Shown: positions 25,801 through 35,982, counted from the first letter of the stretch. The stretch is 64,000 nt of DNA from Liolophura sinensis (GCF_032854445.1 NC_088301.1:41783116-41847115), one strand, 5' to 3'. Program-made: numbers and translations. The notes: a model not told the origin generated them from the letters alone.

Positions 25801-26414
25801 TTAGGACAGAGATGCAGAGGAGTCGGATCTATGGGAGTGTGGGCAATCTGAGCTCCCCTCTGGGTCTAGTGGACAGCTCCCCTCTTGATGCCGTGAGAGT
25901 ATCCAATAGACTAGACAGCGATGACCCCTTAAATAGACGTCTTAAAGCAGAGCTTGACAGAAGTATAGCAAAACACCTTGAAGCAGGTAGGATAGACATT
26001 CATTGTTTTTATGAAATGATGAATCCAACTAATTGCCAACCTAAAAACTTACAAACATTTTTCATCCCACTACAGTCAGAGCACTTTATGCGCAGGTTTT
26101 GGGTTGGAATTTTAAGTTGGTGTTTGGGTTGGAATTTTAAGTGATTTCTGTTTTGCTGAAAAATTAGCCGAATTATTTCAGTAGTTTAGAATGTAAATTA
26201 ATTCCCTTTTTTTTCCTGATGATGGTCTTTATGATAAAGACAACTGACAGGCATAAATCAATGTTTATAATGTGTTACCTTTCTGTTCACAGGTCCCCAT
26301 GACAACCTAAAGCCAGTGATCCGAACTGCTGAGGATAACCCCTACCTCAATAGCTCACTGGCAAAATCAAATTCTGACTACCTTGCACTTCTCAAAAAGA
26401 AATATTTTGTCTAG
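3490..26414 (+). CDS. ANKRD26: ANKRD26-like protein, 3' part of gene (29 exons in window, 5' end missing)
   Basis: Exons read: 3490-3675, 4681-4838, 5867-5999, 6220-6300, 6631-6729, 6984-7068, 7386-7514, 9053-9148, 9340-9444, 9700-9834, 10666-10745, 11039-11123, 11482-11538, 11763-11929, 12931-13072, 13519-13707, 14187-14402, 16182-16301, 16881-16952, 17370-17405, 18764-18862, 19250-19300, 19787-19860, 20362-20431, 23414-23557, 24225-24428, 25003-25181, 25805-25986, 26293-26414 (TAG at 26412). Every junction is GT/AG and phase is continuous, which strongly supports the model. The product is an acidic linker, a long heptad-rich coiled coil, and a C-terminus resembling the ANKRD26/POTE/CCDC144 group (YLEEQAQARDRLDHVRNNNEA-like segment, then a DUF3496-like stretch). 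Human ANKRD26 sits at centriole distal appendages and recruits PIDD1; the same role here is inference. The ankyrin repeats expected at the N-terminus would lie left of the window. The first exon starts in mid-codon, so at least one upstream exon exists. Other coiled-coil families are possible but fit the C-terminus less well. Confidence 0.82.
3922..4000. repeat. 19-bp tandem repeat carrying CRE palindromes
   Basis: Four units of the form ATTGTGACRTCATGCTTTG start at 3922, 3941, 3960 and 3979. Units 1 and 4 contain the full TGACGTCA palindrome; units 2 and 3 have TGACATCA. Degenerate TGAYRTCA words continue to about 4210, including another perfect TGACGTCA at 4068-4075. It lies in an ANKRD26-like intron. 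Confidence 0.8.
5867..23557 (+). CDS. ANKRD26: ANKRD26-like coiled-coil rod (exons 3-25)
   Basis: Twenty-three exons encode an almost uninterrupted coiled coil rich in Leu, Glu, Lys, Gln and Arg, with few Pro and Gly (opening with LREQKRQLEKEKSQRMLMEN). Most junctions from 7068 to 18862 are phase 0, so whole exons can be skipped without frameshift. A Trp-containing segment in exon 18764-18862 (DMWEKEVLSRSKLGLR) breaks the heptads. Exon 23414-23557 leaves the rod with a Ser/Lys-rich stretch. The rod is probably used for dimerisation and partner binding. Larger introns here carry repeats that are listed separately. Confidence 0.78.
7806..7817 (+). CDS. ANKRD26: Candidate 12-nt microexon (DVEG) in ANKRD26-like gene
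   Basis: A pyrimidine-rich tract ending in CAAGCAG precedes GATGTTGAAGGG and a GTGAGC donor. Both flanking exons (ending 7514 and starting 9053) are phase 0, so inclusion adds four residues, DVEG, without changing frame. It is acidic, like three other tiny exons of this gene. Only splice-site quality and frame support it. Confidence 0.4.
12070..12636. mobile_element. Foldback DNA element with long terminal inverted repeats
   Basis: The left arm from about 12070 (GCTGTACGCTACAAAAACA, 12075-12093) is matched in inverse orientation by the right arm ending about 12636 (GTGGCGTACAGC, 12619-12630). The similarity continues inward for about 180 bases with small differences: AATAATAAAGG, ACAAATGT and CCATTTT-type blocks occur in order on both arms. 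No transposase is visible, so this is a non-autonomous foldback/MITE-like insertion in an ANKRD26-like intron. Exact ends and target duplication were not resolved. Confidence 0.65.
14684..14704 (+). CDS. ANKRD26: Candidate 21-nt microexon (DEADAAP) in ANKRD26-like gene
   Basis: Twenty-one bases between an AG at 14682-14683 and a GTATGT donor encode DEADAAP in phase 0. It lies between phase-0 exons ending 14402 and starting 16182. The acceptor is weaker than most in the gene (TTGAAG, with a TTTTCTCTTTG tract about 20-30 bases upstream). Confidence 0.38.
15501..15727. mobile_element. MITE copy A (~225 bp, TIRs with GAAGCGATCTTAGACTT)
   Basis: The left end has GATCATGAAGCGATCTTAGACTTGTGTC-like sequence. 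The right end, reverse complemented, has GATCACGAAGCGAGTTTAGACTTAAGTC-like sequence. Length and end sequence match the element at 35983-36209. There is no coding capacity. Confidence 0.6.
17370..17405 (+). CDS. ANKRD26: 36-nt acidic exon (EVEDMSLDQVED) in ANKRD26-like gene
   Basis: A TTAG acceptor after a TTTTCTCCC tract and a GTAAGT donor bound exactly twelve codons in phase 0, between phase-0 neighbours. Six of the twelve residues are Asp or Glu. It can be included or skipped without frameshift. Confidence is higher than for the 12-, 18- and 21-nt candidates because of its length and good splice sites. Confidence 0.6.
20686..20703 (+). CDS. ANKRD26: Candidate 18-nt microexon (LNNIDD) in ANKRD26-like gene
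   Basis: ATTAACTTTCAG precedes CTAAACAACATTGATGAT, followed by a consensus GTAAGT donor. It lies in phase 0 between exons ending 20431 and starting 23414, at the head of the gene's longest intron seen here (about 2.7 kb after it). Inclusion would add LNNIDD. Confidence 0.45.
21640..22440. other. CpG-rich block in a large ANKRD26-like intron
   Basis: CpG dinucleotides are markedly denser here (roughly one per 25 bases by my count between 21721 and 22440) than in surrounding introns. The block has short ORFs on both strands and a CACGTG at 21965. It could be an internal promoter, the 5' end of a nested - strand gene, or an old mobile-element remnant. I could not build a convincing spliced gene. 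Confidence 0.4.
22812..23340. repeat. ~55-bp minisatellite, about 9 units
   Basis: Degenerate units contain GACCTCYTGACAACATAGCTTG followed by TTTTGCAATACATGTATTGACTATGTAGTG. The core recurs near 22822, 22907, 22963, 23019, 23053, 23108, 23165, 23221, 23275 and 23326, mostly 51-57 bases apart with one short unit. It ends about 70 bases before the exon at 23414. Antisense ORFs across it are repeat artefacts. Confidence 0.8.
24225..26414 (+). CDS. ANKRD26: ANKRD26-like C-terminal module (DUF3496-like) and stop
   Basis: Four exons (24225-24428, 25003-25181, 25805-25986, 26293-26414) carry the most family-specific sequence. First comes a helix with YLEEQAQARDRLDHVR, comparable to the NLQ-QAASQE-LEQIR type segment of ANKRD26/POTE proteins. 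Next is an Arg/Asp-rich helix (RFRDLYDGEMKWRMKLGDQL) at the DUF3496 position. A Ser/Pro linker follows (SSPLGLVDSSPLDA). The last element is a short helix NRRLKAELDRSIAKHLE, matching the -LTKMQQELEKNITRELEE- end of the human protein. The tail has basic residues (LLKKKYFV, then TAG). The assignment rests on remembered family sequence, not on an alignment. Confidence 0.75.
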
Positions 26415-26807
26415 CGCTTTCAAACTTTTCGGTTAGACACTATAATTCACTTTGTTGAAGTCAGCCAGTTGTTTTAATATTGGGTATTTACCATGTAGTG
26501 TACCCTTCCACATCTCTTCCCTGTTTGCCATGCTAGCCTTTGTTGAGGGGCAGGGTCACAAATGTGTTTGTGAAATGGAGGAAGTGGAGATGATGGTAGG
26601 AAGGTGTGGAGGACAATGAAATACGCAGGTTTTGTGTGACACACTCTACAGCAGAGAAGGGCCTGGGGCATGACTTAGTGCAGACAGTATTACTGTAACA
26701 CCGCCCTCTGTAATCAAACATTTGTTTCATTCCTTCATATCACCATACCATTAACATTTCATCAAGGGAAAAAATACGAAACTTACATTGTTATTCTCTG
26801 TTAAGGA

Positions 26808-26811
<4 letters not shown>

Positions 26812-26847
<36 letters not shown>
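26812..26847. repeat. (AT)n microsatellite in 3' UTR
   Basis: Nearly uninterrupted AT dinucleotides, followed by ACACAC-rich sequence. Confidence 0.9.
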
Positions 26848-27914
26848 AACATACACACACACATACACATACATCGTACGAAGGCAGTTTAATCTCTGTT
26901 TTATTTTGTGTTTACATTTATTTTTTATTATTATTATTATTTTGAAAGAATATGGCTGTGGTGTTTTAATCTCAGCATCCTTCCTTCTTTAAACTCAACC
27001 TCCACATTTTCAAACCTTTTTCAGGAATAGTTTTAATGTAAAAGCATTTCAGTCATTTCAGAAATGTGTTCGCAGATTGATAGATTAATAGTTAAGATCT
27101 TTTACAGATTCTACTTGAGAATTGATGTAGTCTGAATCTAACTTAATGAGCAGGAATAACATTTTCTGGTATTACATGGAAAGTGTTATCTCACCTGAAA
27201 CAGTGGGTATTTATTTGTTCAAAAGAAATCCATAAGGAAGTGTGAATTGTCTGAAATATGTCATCATCAGGCCTATCCTCTGGGAATGTTTAATTTTGAC
27301 TTCAGAACGTGCTCTCATTATCAGCCAAACCAATGTTCATAAACAAAATGTTAGTTGAGAATCATTGTCATATAGCCCTATTTTATGTAATGTTGATATA
27401 TATTTAAAGTTTAGCATATTATTGAAACCTGAATGGGAGTGTTGGTTGGAATGTAAATATCCCGATTTTTTTAACCTGAATCTTATGGAATATGACCGTC
27501 CAATTTCCTTGTGAAATGTGAAAAATAAGGCCCATTCATCAGTTATGATTAGTTTTTAATTCAAACTATTTTTGTCTCGTATATACATTCGTATATATTC
27601 TGCATATTAATTCTGTCCAGAAATCTCTGAGCTAGTCTTGTTGCTTTTACCAGACAACTTGCTCTGTGATACTATTTTAATGGATATGCGAGGGTTTATT
27701 TGTTACAGCACTTACAGTTGCAAAAATGTTTCATGTATACAGATATACATATATAGCTATATTTATCTGTCACATATGGCTAATATGTAATCTTGTCTCT
27801 CTGTGTTAATAATATCCAGGTCATATTGTGATATGATTCATCTTTAGAATATCCGTCCTGGAGTTTGTTCGTGGTATGACTAACCAACATGATATTTTTT
27901 ATGACATTATGCAC

Positions 27915-27920
27915 AATAAA
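27915..27920 (+). terminator. Polyadenylation signal AATAAA of the ANKRD26-like gene
   Basis: AATAAA is followed within about 25-40 bases by a TGTGTTTCTTTTTCTTGT stretch, a good GU/U-rich downstream element. It is the best signal I saw 3' of the stop codon on this strand. Confidence 0.55.
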
Positions 27921-27935
27921 TATTTATGATGCCTT

Positions 27936-30661
27936 TAATATGTGTTTCTTTTTCTTGTAAAGTGCATTTTCTCGTACTGAACATTGTCAGGATTCTTGTT
28001 TTGAAAGCTTCATTTCGTAAGGCTTTTAAAGGATTAATACACAATGATCCCTAGACACACACCTCATCTTTATCTATGAAAGATTTTCGTTTTTCTTTCA
28101 TTTGATGATAGCCAGCGTGCCTTCCTGCTGACTGAGGAGCTGTGATTTGTAGCTGTGGCATCAGGATCATGCATCAGCCTCAAGATTTAAGTCAGGCTTA
28201 GTTTTAATTTTAAAACAATCTACTTTACCTCGAATGTGATTTCCTTAGGAATTTTTGTTTTGTTTTACAGTTGCCAGTGGCTTTCATATTAAAGAGTCTG
28301 GTATAAGTCTAAAACAACTTCATAATCCTGGGAATGGTGAGATGCAATAGTTAGACTGGTTCCCTCCACACTCAGACCAAACGTTTACTGTTCCCAAGAT
28401 TAAACATGTTCTTGGCATATCATATGAGTGACACTGAAGAATCACCCATAATCTTTCATTCAGTCATTCTATTCTAAAGTCTGAGTACAGTCATGTATTT
28501 TTTTTTTTAATGTGTAATATATAAATTAATGAAATAAATCATTCAGGCATCAATTGCTCTCCCAGACAGACCACCCAGTACTGGTAATTCAGTCCTGGCC
28601 ACACCAAATAAAGTAATAAAGACTATTTCTGTTTGGTGCAGGGGGATATATTGTACATGTGATGCGAAATTCCTTCTTAGAATGGGAATTTTCTTCAAAC
28701 TAATACCGGCCTTTGGATAGCACAGTTGGTAGAGCGTTCGCTTCGGGACCGGTAGATCCAGCATCAATCCTCGATCGAGTCACACCTAAGACTTTAGGTC
28801 TTAGGTGGCGTTCAGCATGAAGGAGATAGTGCAACGACTGGTTGACCCGTTGATCAGTATAATGGCTCGGGCGGGGCAGCTTACTTGCCTTCGGTAAGTC
28901 GTCTCAGTGAAGCAGCACTAAATAAAAGAGCGGTGGAAATCCGTCCTCCAACAAGGAGGCACATTACACGTACATGCACCCTAAGGATTCCCTTCGTCGT
29001 CATATGACTCAATGAATTGTTGAGTACGACGTTAAACCCCAAGCACTTACTCTTCAAACTGACAAAACTGACACGCGAACGCTAGTGATCTGATAACAAG
29101 CATGGTCTGGGATTTCACCTCCTCCACCCCCACGCCCCCACCCCTACGCCAAGTCCAACCCACACCCTGAAAGTCATAGAGTTAACCCATCCCTTTATCC
29201 TAACACTTTGGATAGTACAGTTTTTCGAAATTTCATTACAGGTCTGTAGGGTTATTTTGTCATCGCGCAAATTATATTGGTTCATATATATGTTTAACTT
29301 GTACATCTGTACCAAGAATATACCTGGCCTATCTTTTAGACCTTTAACAGTACCAGTTAATTCAGACAACAGCAGTTACTTTAATTCTGGAATGTTCTCA
29401 GCGGATAAGAAAATTTGTACTCATCCAAAATTCAATCTGTGAATAACTTTACTGACAAAATATTCATCCGTTTATGTGTCCAACGGGTGGGTCAAAGATT
29501 CGACAAATTAATCAGGACGGATCGTATTAAAAGTGAGAAATTCACAACAATGCCCACTGGTCAAACGTGCAGGGTCAATGTACCCTAATTTTTCAACTGC
29601 CTCAAACAATAGTTTGTAACATTTGAAAAAACCTTGGGTTTAGATAAATAATTTGCATAGTTTATGAAGCTTGCATCTTTAATGTCAAACAAATCAATGT
29701 TAGCTTCATTTTCGTAATAAATGTATGTATAATTTCCACTGAAAAACTTGCTTTAGTGGTTGAAAAGGTTAAAGATTTACAGTAGGTTGAATTACTGGTA
29801 TTTAAACATTTGTATGATTTATTCTGTATGCTGCAGTCTTTTATAATTTATTTTAAATAATGCCTAGACATGCGTGTGTAAGGGAACCTGAACAACAAAA
29901 CATTTGACAATGAAGTCACTTTAACAGAATACAGAGTCACCATACCTAAAATTCAGCTTAGCCTAGGCATAGAATGAACTTTGCCAATCTCTGACACGAG
30001 CCATTCGGCGACTGTTCTGTGTCCCTTTGACTACAGGGACTACAAGTTAAATAGTACCCAGTACAAAAACGGGTAACCATGCAGGAATGACAAGCAATGC
30101 CTGCCCCCCTCCATTGAACACCAACTATCAGCTTGATGATCTGTAATTGCTTATAGGGTAATTTTAGTTCCTGCAGATCTCTGTTTGGTCCAGCATGGAT
30201 TACAAGTGCAAACTTCAATCACCAGCAACTATAGGCCTATAGATGTTAGAAACTCGGTTTCCGGGACAAACAACAAAATTCCGAGGTCGTCAACAAGTTA
30301 ATTACATGTATAATTGCTATAACCATTACGTCAAATCATACTTTATCGGCTCCCCTGCGAACATGTGACTAAAATAGTCGACGTGACTCGGAGTGATTTC
30401 TAGCATATCACTTACTAGGATGTAGAGAGAGGGCACTTTAAGCAGCCTGCTATACAACCTCCATATCTGGCGCGCGCTGCATGAGTGAAGTCCATAAGTG
30501 GTTATCATTTGCTGATGCGATGTTCAACTTTATATGTATCCACACTGTTTGTTACAGTAACGCATGTGTGTGTGTGACTGGAAATTACTGTCTCCATATA
30601 GCAGTTACACATGCAGTTAGGTTTTGGAGAAAACTTAATTCGTCTCTCGCAAGGTATACCG
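27936..30661. other. Intergenic region between convergent ANKRD26-like and Rab32-like genes
   Basis: It holds one near-full SINE (28706-29053) and a C-rich stretch (29118-29148). Possible minus-strand polyadenylation signals for the Rab gene (TTTATT on the + strand) lie at 29818-29823 and 29847-29852. Nothing else recognisable. Confidence 0.55.
28706..29053 (+). mobile_element. tRNA-derived SINE, family 1
   Basis: The tRNA-like head has an A box (TAGCACAGTTGGTAGAGCG) and a B-box-like GGTAGATCCAGCATCAATCC. A conserved body follows (AAGAGCGGTGGAAATCC; CAAGGAGGCACATTACA), then the tail GAGTACGACGTTAAACCCCAAGCACTTACTC. Related copies occur at 47238-47565 (-) and 56557-56894 (+), and tail-sharing fragments at 36590-36870 (-) and 61826-61873 (+). 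Confidence 0.75.
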
Positions 30662-32375
30662 TCAGCAAGAGCAACTGCTTTTCCGTGTGATTTGCCGACT
30701 TCCACGAGGTAGATTCACGATACTCGAGTCGAGATCTTCCAATGGATTGGCCTCAGAGGACGCGTTAAAGATGCGATCCTTCGCCAACATCGCGTCCGTC
30801 AAGAACCTGTTTTAACCCAAGAAAAGCAACGTTGAAAATACAAAAGTTGAATATATATTGCACATTTTCCCCATCGCATCCTTCTGCATGTTTTATAGCG
30901 GACAACCACGTATTTATACGTGTGTATATGTGGCACTTACAATATACAGTAAGCGAAGTTATAAAAAAAAGTTTAACATTTGCGTTCACCGAACTTTTCA
31001 ACTTACATGAATTTTAATCATCATGTAAGTGATAGTATAAAAATAGAAACAAATTTAAAGGTCTGAAATGTACCGAATGGATCTCTGTTGGTTATACTGG
31101 ATGCCATCATTGCATGCACTGTCTGACATGCAGAATTGATTTATTTATTTATTTATTTGATTGGTGTTTTACGCCGTACTCAAGAATATTCCACTTACAC
31201 GACGGCGGCCAGCATTATGGTGGGTGGAAACCGGGCACAGCCCGGGGGATACCCACGACCATCCGCAGGTTGCTGGCAGACCTTCCCACTTACGCCCGGA
31301 GAGGAAGTCAGCATGAGCTGGACTTGAACTCACAGCGAGCGCATTGGTGAGAGGCTGCAGGGTCATTACGCTGCGCTAGGGCGCTAACCGACTGAGCCAC
31401 GGAGGCCCCCACCCTGCAGAATTTGCAATACTTTGTTTCTCCTTAAACAGTTGTCTTTGCATGCATTGTGTCAATATCATGGAAATTAAAAACATAAACA
31501 ACATACGCTGTGTCAGAATTATTTACGTACCCACTTTACCTGTGTTTGAATTTCTTCAAATTTATACTTACTCCATTGATTCCTCGACCATGACCGATTC
31601 CTTTACCGACGTCTCTGTCCAGCCAATGAAGCTGTTTTCCTGGCACATCGTCTCCAGTTCCAAATCTGTAACTTGTTTGTCCGAAAGATCACACTGCAAA
31701 CGTCAGAAGAACATTAAAAGAGGGCTTAAGATTCAACGAATTCCCTAAAGCAACGTACATGCATGTACATTCATTCCGTGACATAAACCTATGTATTTAA
31801 TAATCTGAATGCTATCTAGCGTTTGTCTAGAAATAATCACTTGTGCGTGCATTACACAAATTATATGAACCATCAACCAAAGCTACAGGTGACTATACTG
31901 TATATGTACGTCAGTACAGGTTTAACCTGAGTATCGATACAGCGCTCTTCATCACTTTGGTTTAACCTACCATTTTGACCATAAGTGGGCCTATTTTACC
32001 GTATCTTACGACGGTTGTCAATGAAAGAAAAGTTGACCCCTCACTGGCTTGTTAGCAAATAAAATATGTTCCCCTCCCAGCTGTTCGGACCCTGGCCAAT
32101 GATGTGGCATGTCTGAACCTAGTTCTTGGATCACAGAGACGAAGATATCCAGTGCCAGGGCATACCCACCTTGTTGCCTATCAATAGGCACGGGATCGGT
32201 GAACCGTCGGGCAGGGAACATTTAGCATCCAAATCGTTCTTCCACTGGATGCACCGCAGATACGTGCTTCTCTTGGTTAAGTCGAACATGATGATACACC
32301 CGTGGGTGCCCTTGTAGTACACGCGGGTGAGCGGAGTGAACCTCTCCTGTCCTTGCAACAAACGTACATACCTTC

Positions 32376-32443
<68 letters not shown>

Positions 32444-34396
32444 CGTCATGGCATGGTGTCACGTTTTAGTGAGGCAGTATTGACACTACATGTTGCTTAG
32501 GGTAAAATGATATGTTATTATCCGAACCAAAGTACACGTATACACCATAGGTTTATAACCCATAAAATGACAAACGTTGGGCTCAGTAGTCAATATGCGA
32601 AGAAATAAAAATAAAAATTTGCATTTTGTTATAGCCCAGTATTCAACTTTGATATGTAAAGTCTAGATAACAACAGCTTATTTCATGTAAATTTATCACT
32701 GGAGATAGGCTTCCGAGTTCTCCATGTGTGCATTAAATTACTGATAACAGATAAAAACATATTTGTTTAACAATAGTGGAATGTTTAAGATATTTGTACA
32801 CAGTAACGTGAAACGTTTGTACATGTGCGTCCTCACCGGCTATGTCCCATAACTGGAGCTTTATCCTCTGGTGGCCAGGCCGTCTTACCACTCGTAAAGC
32901 GTAATCAACTGTTCAGAGATGAAAGACCGATACATAAATCATCATGGGGTTCTTGTAGGCCCGTAGTTATGGTAAACTTATATTATTTTCGTTACTTGTC
33001 GCTCATATATCTACATATTGCCTGTATGCCTCAGATACCAAGCATGGTGAGTACGCAGCTGTTCCATTCACATTTCATATACTGTTATGAGAAATTAATG
33101 AAAATAAATCATAAATTAATTATAAAAAATATGACCTCATGTAGACAATGTCACAGATCTCTGTTTGTTGCCGTGGTGGCGTATGAACTTGTATGCATGT
33201 ATATTTGTTGCCGTGTAGCGTATGATCTGGGGTACAATCTCGGGTATGTTCATCGCCACTATGACATGAATATGACCTCGCGTACAACACCACAGGCGTT
33301 TGTTGCTGTTATGGCGTGCATAAGACCTCAGGTAAAATGTCACAGATGTGTGTTCGTTGCCACTATATAGAGTTTATATGACTCCATGTGCAATGTCACA
33401 GATGTCTGTTGATGTTGTTTTATCGTGCATACGACAGGAACAAAGTCATAGATATACGTTAGTTGTCGTTTTAGCGTGTTTGTGACCTCACGTACAAAAC
33501 ACAGATGTGTGTTTGTTACAGCTATAGCGTGTATACGACCTCACGTACAACGCCATAGATGTGTGTTAGTTGCCACTATAAAAAAATAGCGTGTATACGA
33601 CCTCACGTACAACGCCGCAGATGTGTTTGTTGCCGCTATAGCGTGTACATGACCTCATGTACAACGCCACTGATGTGTGTTTGTTGCCGCTATAGCGTGT
33701 ATATGACCTTACGTAAAACGCCACAGATATATGTTGGTTGCCTTCATGGCGTATACGATTGTTTGAAGAGTGCTCTGTAGATACCTATATTCTTAACATT
33801 TTCCTCAGTGAAAACGTCTATTAACAAAGCGATATGGTAATTTCAAACTTGGTTAACTTTTACCTGTTTTCACATTAGCTGAAGATTTTCCAGAAATGTC
33901 ATGTATATGATGATATCACAAAATGGACAGTTGAGGCACTTTAGACAGTTTTAACGTTTTGACATTTACACTAAAAAAAATTAATGTGTTAATTTTAACA
34001 GAAATGTCTGAGTGGTGATAGAATGCATTCTGCCGTCATAACATGATGCTGTGTTATATACAGCATGATGTCCTGTTAGTTAAAAAGAATCTTTATGTTC
34101 AGTTAATGCAATATACGTGTTATATTTAACAGAATTATCTGTTACAATAGCAGAATACATTTTAGCATTTCTCAAACAACAGACGTTCTCTTAAAAGTAA
34201 AAGACTGATTTTTCGAGTGTACATACATACACGTACCTCCCACTGTGACTTTGTAGTGACGTGGGAACGAATCATTGACATATCGGTGGACGAAGGCGGT
34301 TTTCCCAACTGAAGGCTCGCCTATAAGGATTATCTTAAATGCCAGTTCCCGTCCCTCTGGTGGTGAACTTGCGATAGCACCGTTAACCACATTCAT
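30662..34396 (-). CDS. RAB32: Rab32/Rab38-type small GTPase, copy 1
   Basis: Five exons on the - strand: 34396-34237, 32908-32837, 32351-32170, 31693-31572, 30806-30662 (681 nt, 226 aa plus stop). All junctions are GT/AG, with phases 1, 1, 0, 2. GTP-binding motifs are all present: P-loop GEPSVGKT, switch I Thr in KVTVGVDYAL, WDIAGQERF (the WDIAG form typical of Rab32/38/29 rather than WDTAG), NKCD across the exon 3/4 junction, and ETSVK. TRVYYK after switch II also fits Rab32. The tail ends in a basic Ser-rich segment and Cys-Ser-Cys, a type I geranylgeranylation site. Family members, activated by BLOC-3, control traffic to lysosome-related organelles and mitochondria-endosome contacts. The start is the first in-frame ATG after an upstream TGA at 34442-34444. 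It may belong to an invertebrate Rab32 paralog lineage. Confidence 0.88.
31138..31413 (-). mobile_element. tRNA-derived SINE, family 2, with 9-bp target duplication
   Basis: On the - strand it starts with a tRNA-like head (A box TGGCTCAGTCGGTTAGCGC, B box TGAGTTCAAGTCC). It runs through GGTCGTGGGTATCCCCCGGG and GGTTTCCACCCACCATAATG, and ends in AAATAAATAAATAAA. TGCAGAATT at 31129-31137 and again at 31415-31423 is an intact 9-bp target-site duplication, implying a relatively recent insertion. It lies in the last intron of Rab gene copy 1. Confidence 0.82.
32378..32441. repeat. (AT)n microsatellite in Rab copy 1 intron 2
   Basis: About 32 uninterrupted AT dinucleotides starting about 26 bases downstream in transcription... 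that is, on the 5' side of exon 3's acceptor on the - strand. Tyr-Ile ORFs across it are artefacts. Confidence 0.92.
33125..33775. repeat. ~54-bp minisatellite in Rab copy 1 intron 1
   Basis: About 11-12 degenerate units near the form GACCTCACGTACAACGCCAC followed by AGATGTGTGTTTGTTGCCGC and TATAGCGTGTATAT. The last four starts (33484, 33537, 33599, 33651, 33705) are 52-62 bases apart. Units toward 33125 are more diverged. Cys/Arg-rich ORFs over it follow the repeat and are not genes. Confidence 0.8.
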
Positions 34397-34811
34397 AGGT
34401 TCGCAAGACGGAATCACAGTTTCTCCAAAAACGCATTTATATCAAAACCCGCTAATCAGAACAAACAAGAAGCATCCAGTTGCAGGACGGCCGCACTTTA
34501 CCGAGTTGCAAACTCGGCTGAGTGAACTTCCTGGAATTGTGTCTGGTGCAGCTAGCCTAAACTTTACTGTATGTACATGTTAAACATGTGGTTCAGGCTC
34601 TCTACAAGGTGACAAAGGCCAACAAGCATATGGAAGCCAAATGCGTAACAACATCAGCGTCAGTCTGAAGTATATAGACCTTTACTGATAAAATATGCTA
34701 CCGAGACGAAAGGTTCGACGACTTGGTGCAGTACCATCTGATCAAAAGACAGTTTAGCATATATCAAATTCAGAGTCACATGCATGCCTGACCACCTAAT
34801 CACGTTTCTAC

Positions 34812-34821
34812 GTCACGTGAC
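34812..34821. promoter_or_regulatory. Perfect CLEAR-type E-box upstream of Rab copy 1
   Basis: GTCACGTGAC, a full 10-bp palindrome identical to the consensus bound by MiT/TFE factors (TFEB, MITF). It lies 416 bases upstream of the Rab copy 1 ATG. The transcription start is unknown; functional use is inferred. Confidence 0.5.
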
Positions 34822-34936
34822 CGACATTTTATCTCCGACTGACACCTAACGATATATGCAGGAATTCAGGCTAACATTCTGTAATATTGTGAGTTGTATC
34901 TCCTCCGTGTATTTGGAACAGCTGTCCTATTTACTC

Positions 34937-34955
34937 ATATATATATATATATATA
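34937..34955. repeat. Short (AT)n microsatellite
   Basis: About nine AT dinucleotides. Confidence 0.85.
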
Positions 34956-35982
34956 AACAATCTCCTCTCTCCAAAGTAAAAAAGGAAGTACACAACTGAA
35001 TTGATTTCAATTTGAAAAATAATTTTTATTTAAATCTGAATTAATTGATATATAGGTTTCGACTAACATAGACTATATATACTATATAAAATAATTTCAG
35101 GTTTGAAAATAATAAATCCACACTTACCACATTATACAGTATAATTGATACTATTTATTTAACTCTCATATAAATCAACCTAAGCACCGAGTAGAAAGTA
35201 ATATGGTAACACGATACGACCATCATAACAAGGCATTGAAATTCATATATTAACCCGCATGCCTTACCCGAGCGAGTCCTTTAAAACGAATTTATATTAC
35301 TTACTGTCCTCTTGGCAAACGGGACAAATCCATTTATCGCATTAAACAAGTTTTTTGTTCTTGTTAGTCTTTACATGCCTGTAATCTATTATGCCTTACA
35401 CGGAATCTCAAAGTGCCTGAATAGCACCGAAATACAATTAGTAGGTAACTTCGAGATACATCCAATGGAGATGTGTATATATACAAGCCCTGAGGTTTTC
35501 TATACGAGTATGCCCATTTCTAATTTCTGTTTATTCGATACGACACGACATGTTTGGAATGGAATATGTAAACCGGTTAAGGAGGTTATCATGCACATTC
35601 TTCGGTAATCTTCCCGCAGCATTACATGTTAGGAATACGCAGAAAATCATTCAGTTTGAAGTCAATAGCATATATGACATCCCGTCTGGACAGCACAAAA
35701 TTGAAGTGTATCATGGAAAATCTTCTTGGAATGATTTTCACTGCCATTTTTTTTATTATCCTAAACTGGATTTGAAGACAAATCCACGATATCCTGGTAT
35801 ACTATTTGTTTCATTATTAGACATGATTTAGAGAGACAGTAGCGGAACATGCCCCACACTTTATTTTTTTAAAAAAAGGATGTTGTTTCACGCACCTGTC
35901 AAAGATGTACATTGTAGGTTTAATATCTATATTACTGACGTCGTCTCTCTGTATACGAAGGTAAAGAAAAGCTAGGAACATT

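Larger units (their letters stand above)
26415..27935 (+). other. ANKRD26: 3' UTR of the ANKRD26-like gene
   Basis: About 1.5 kb of AT-rich non-coding DNA runs from the TAG to the first convincing polyadenylation signal. It contains an (AT)n tract at 26812-26847. The end point is estimated as about 15 bases after the AATAAA. Confidence 0.55.

Noticed and set aside
28730..28795. Possible tRNA gene (TAGCACAGTTGGTAGAGCG with a B-box-like stretch)
   Set aside because: No cloverleaf can be closed and the sequence continues into a conserved SINE body found at other sites.
32222..32462. Minus-strand ORFs with long Tyr-Ile runs
   Set aside because: They translate the (AT)n microsatellite; only the part from 32351 down is genuine Rab exon 3.
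32825..33370. 181-residue ORF on the + strand
   Set aside because: It is antisense to Rab copy 1 exon 2 and then continues into the 54-bp minisatellite.
33990..34170. Cluster of short palindromes (AGAATGCATTCT, GCTGTGTTATATACAGC, TAACAGAATTATCTGTTA)
   Set aside because: Suggestive of a small mobile element, but no consistent ends or second copy were seen.
35312..35831. Two overlapping + strand ORFs (98 and 93 residues)
   Set aside because: They are AT-rich, have no splice context, and no domain or repeat is recognised; chance ORFs are expected at this length.
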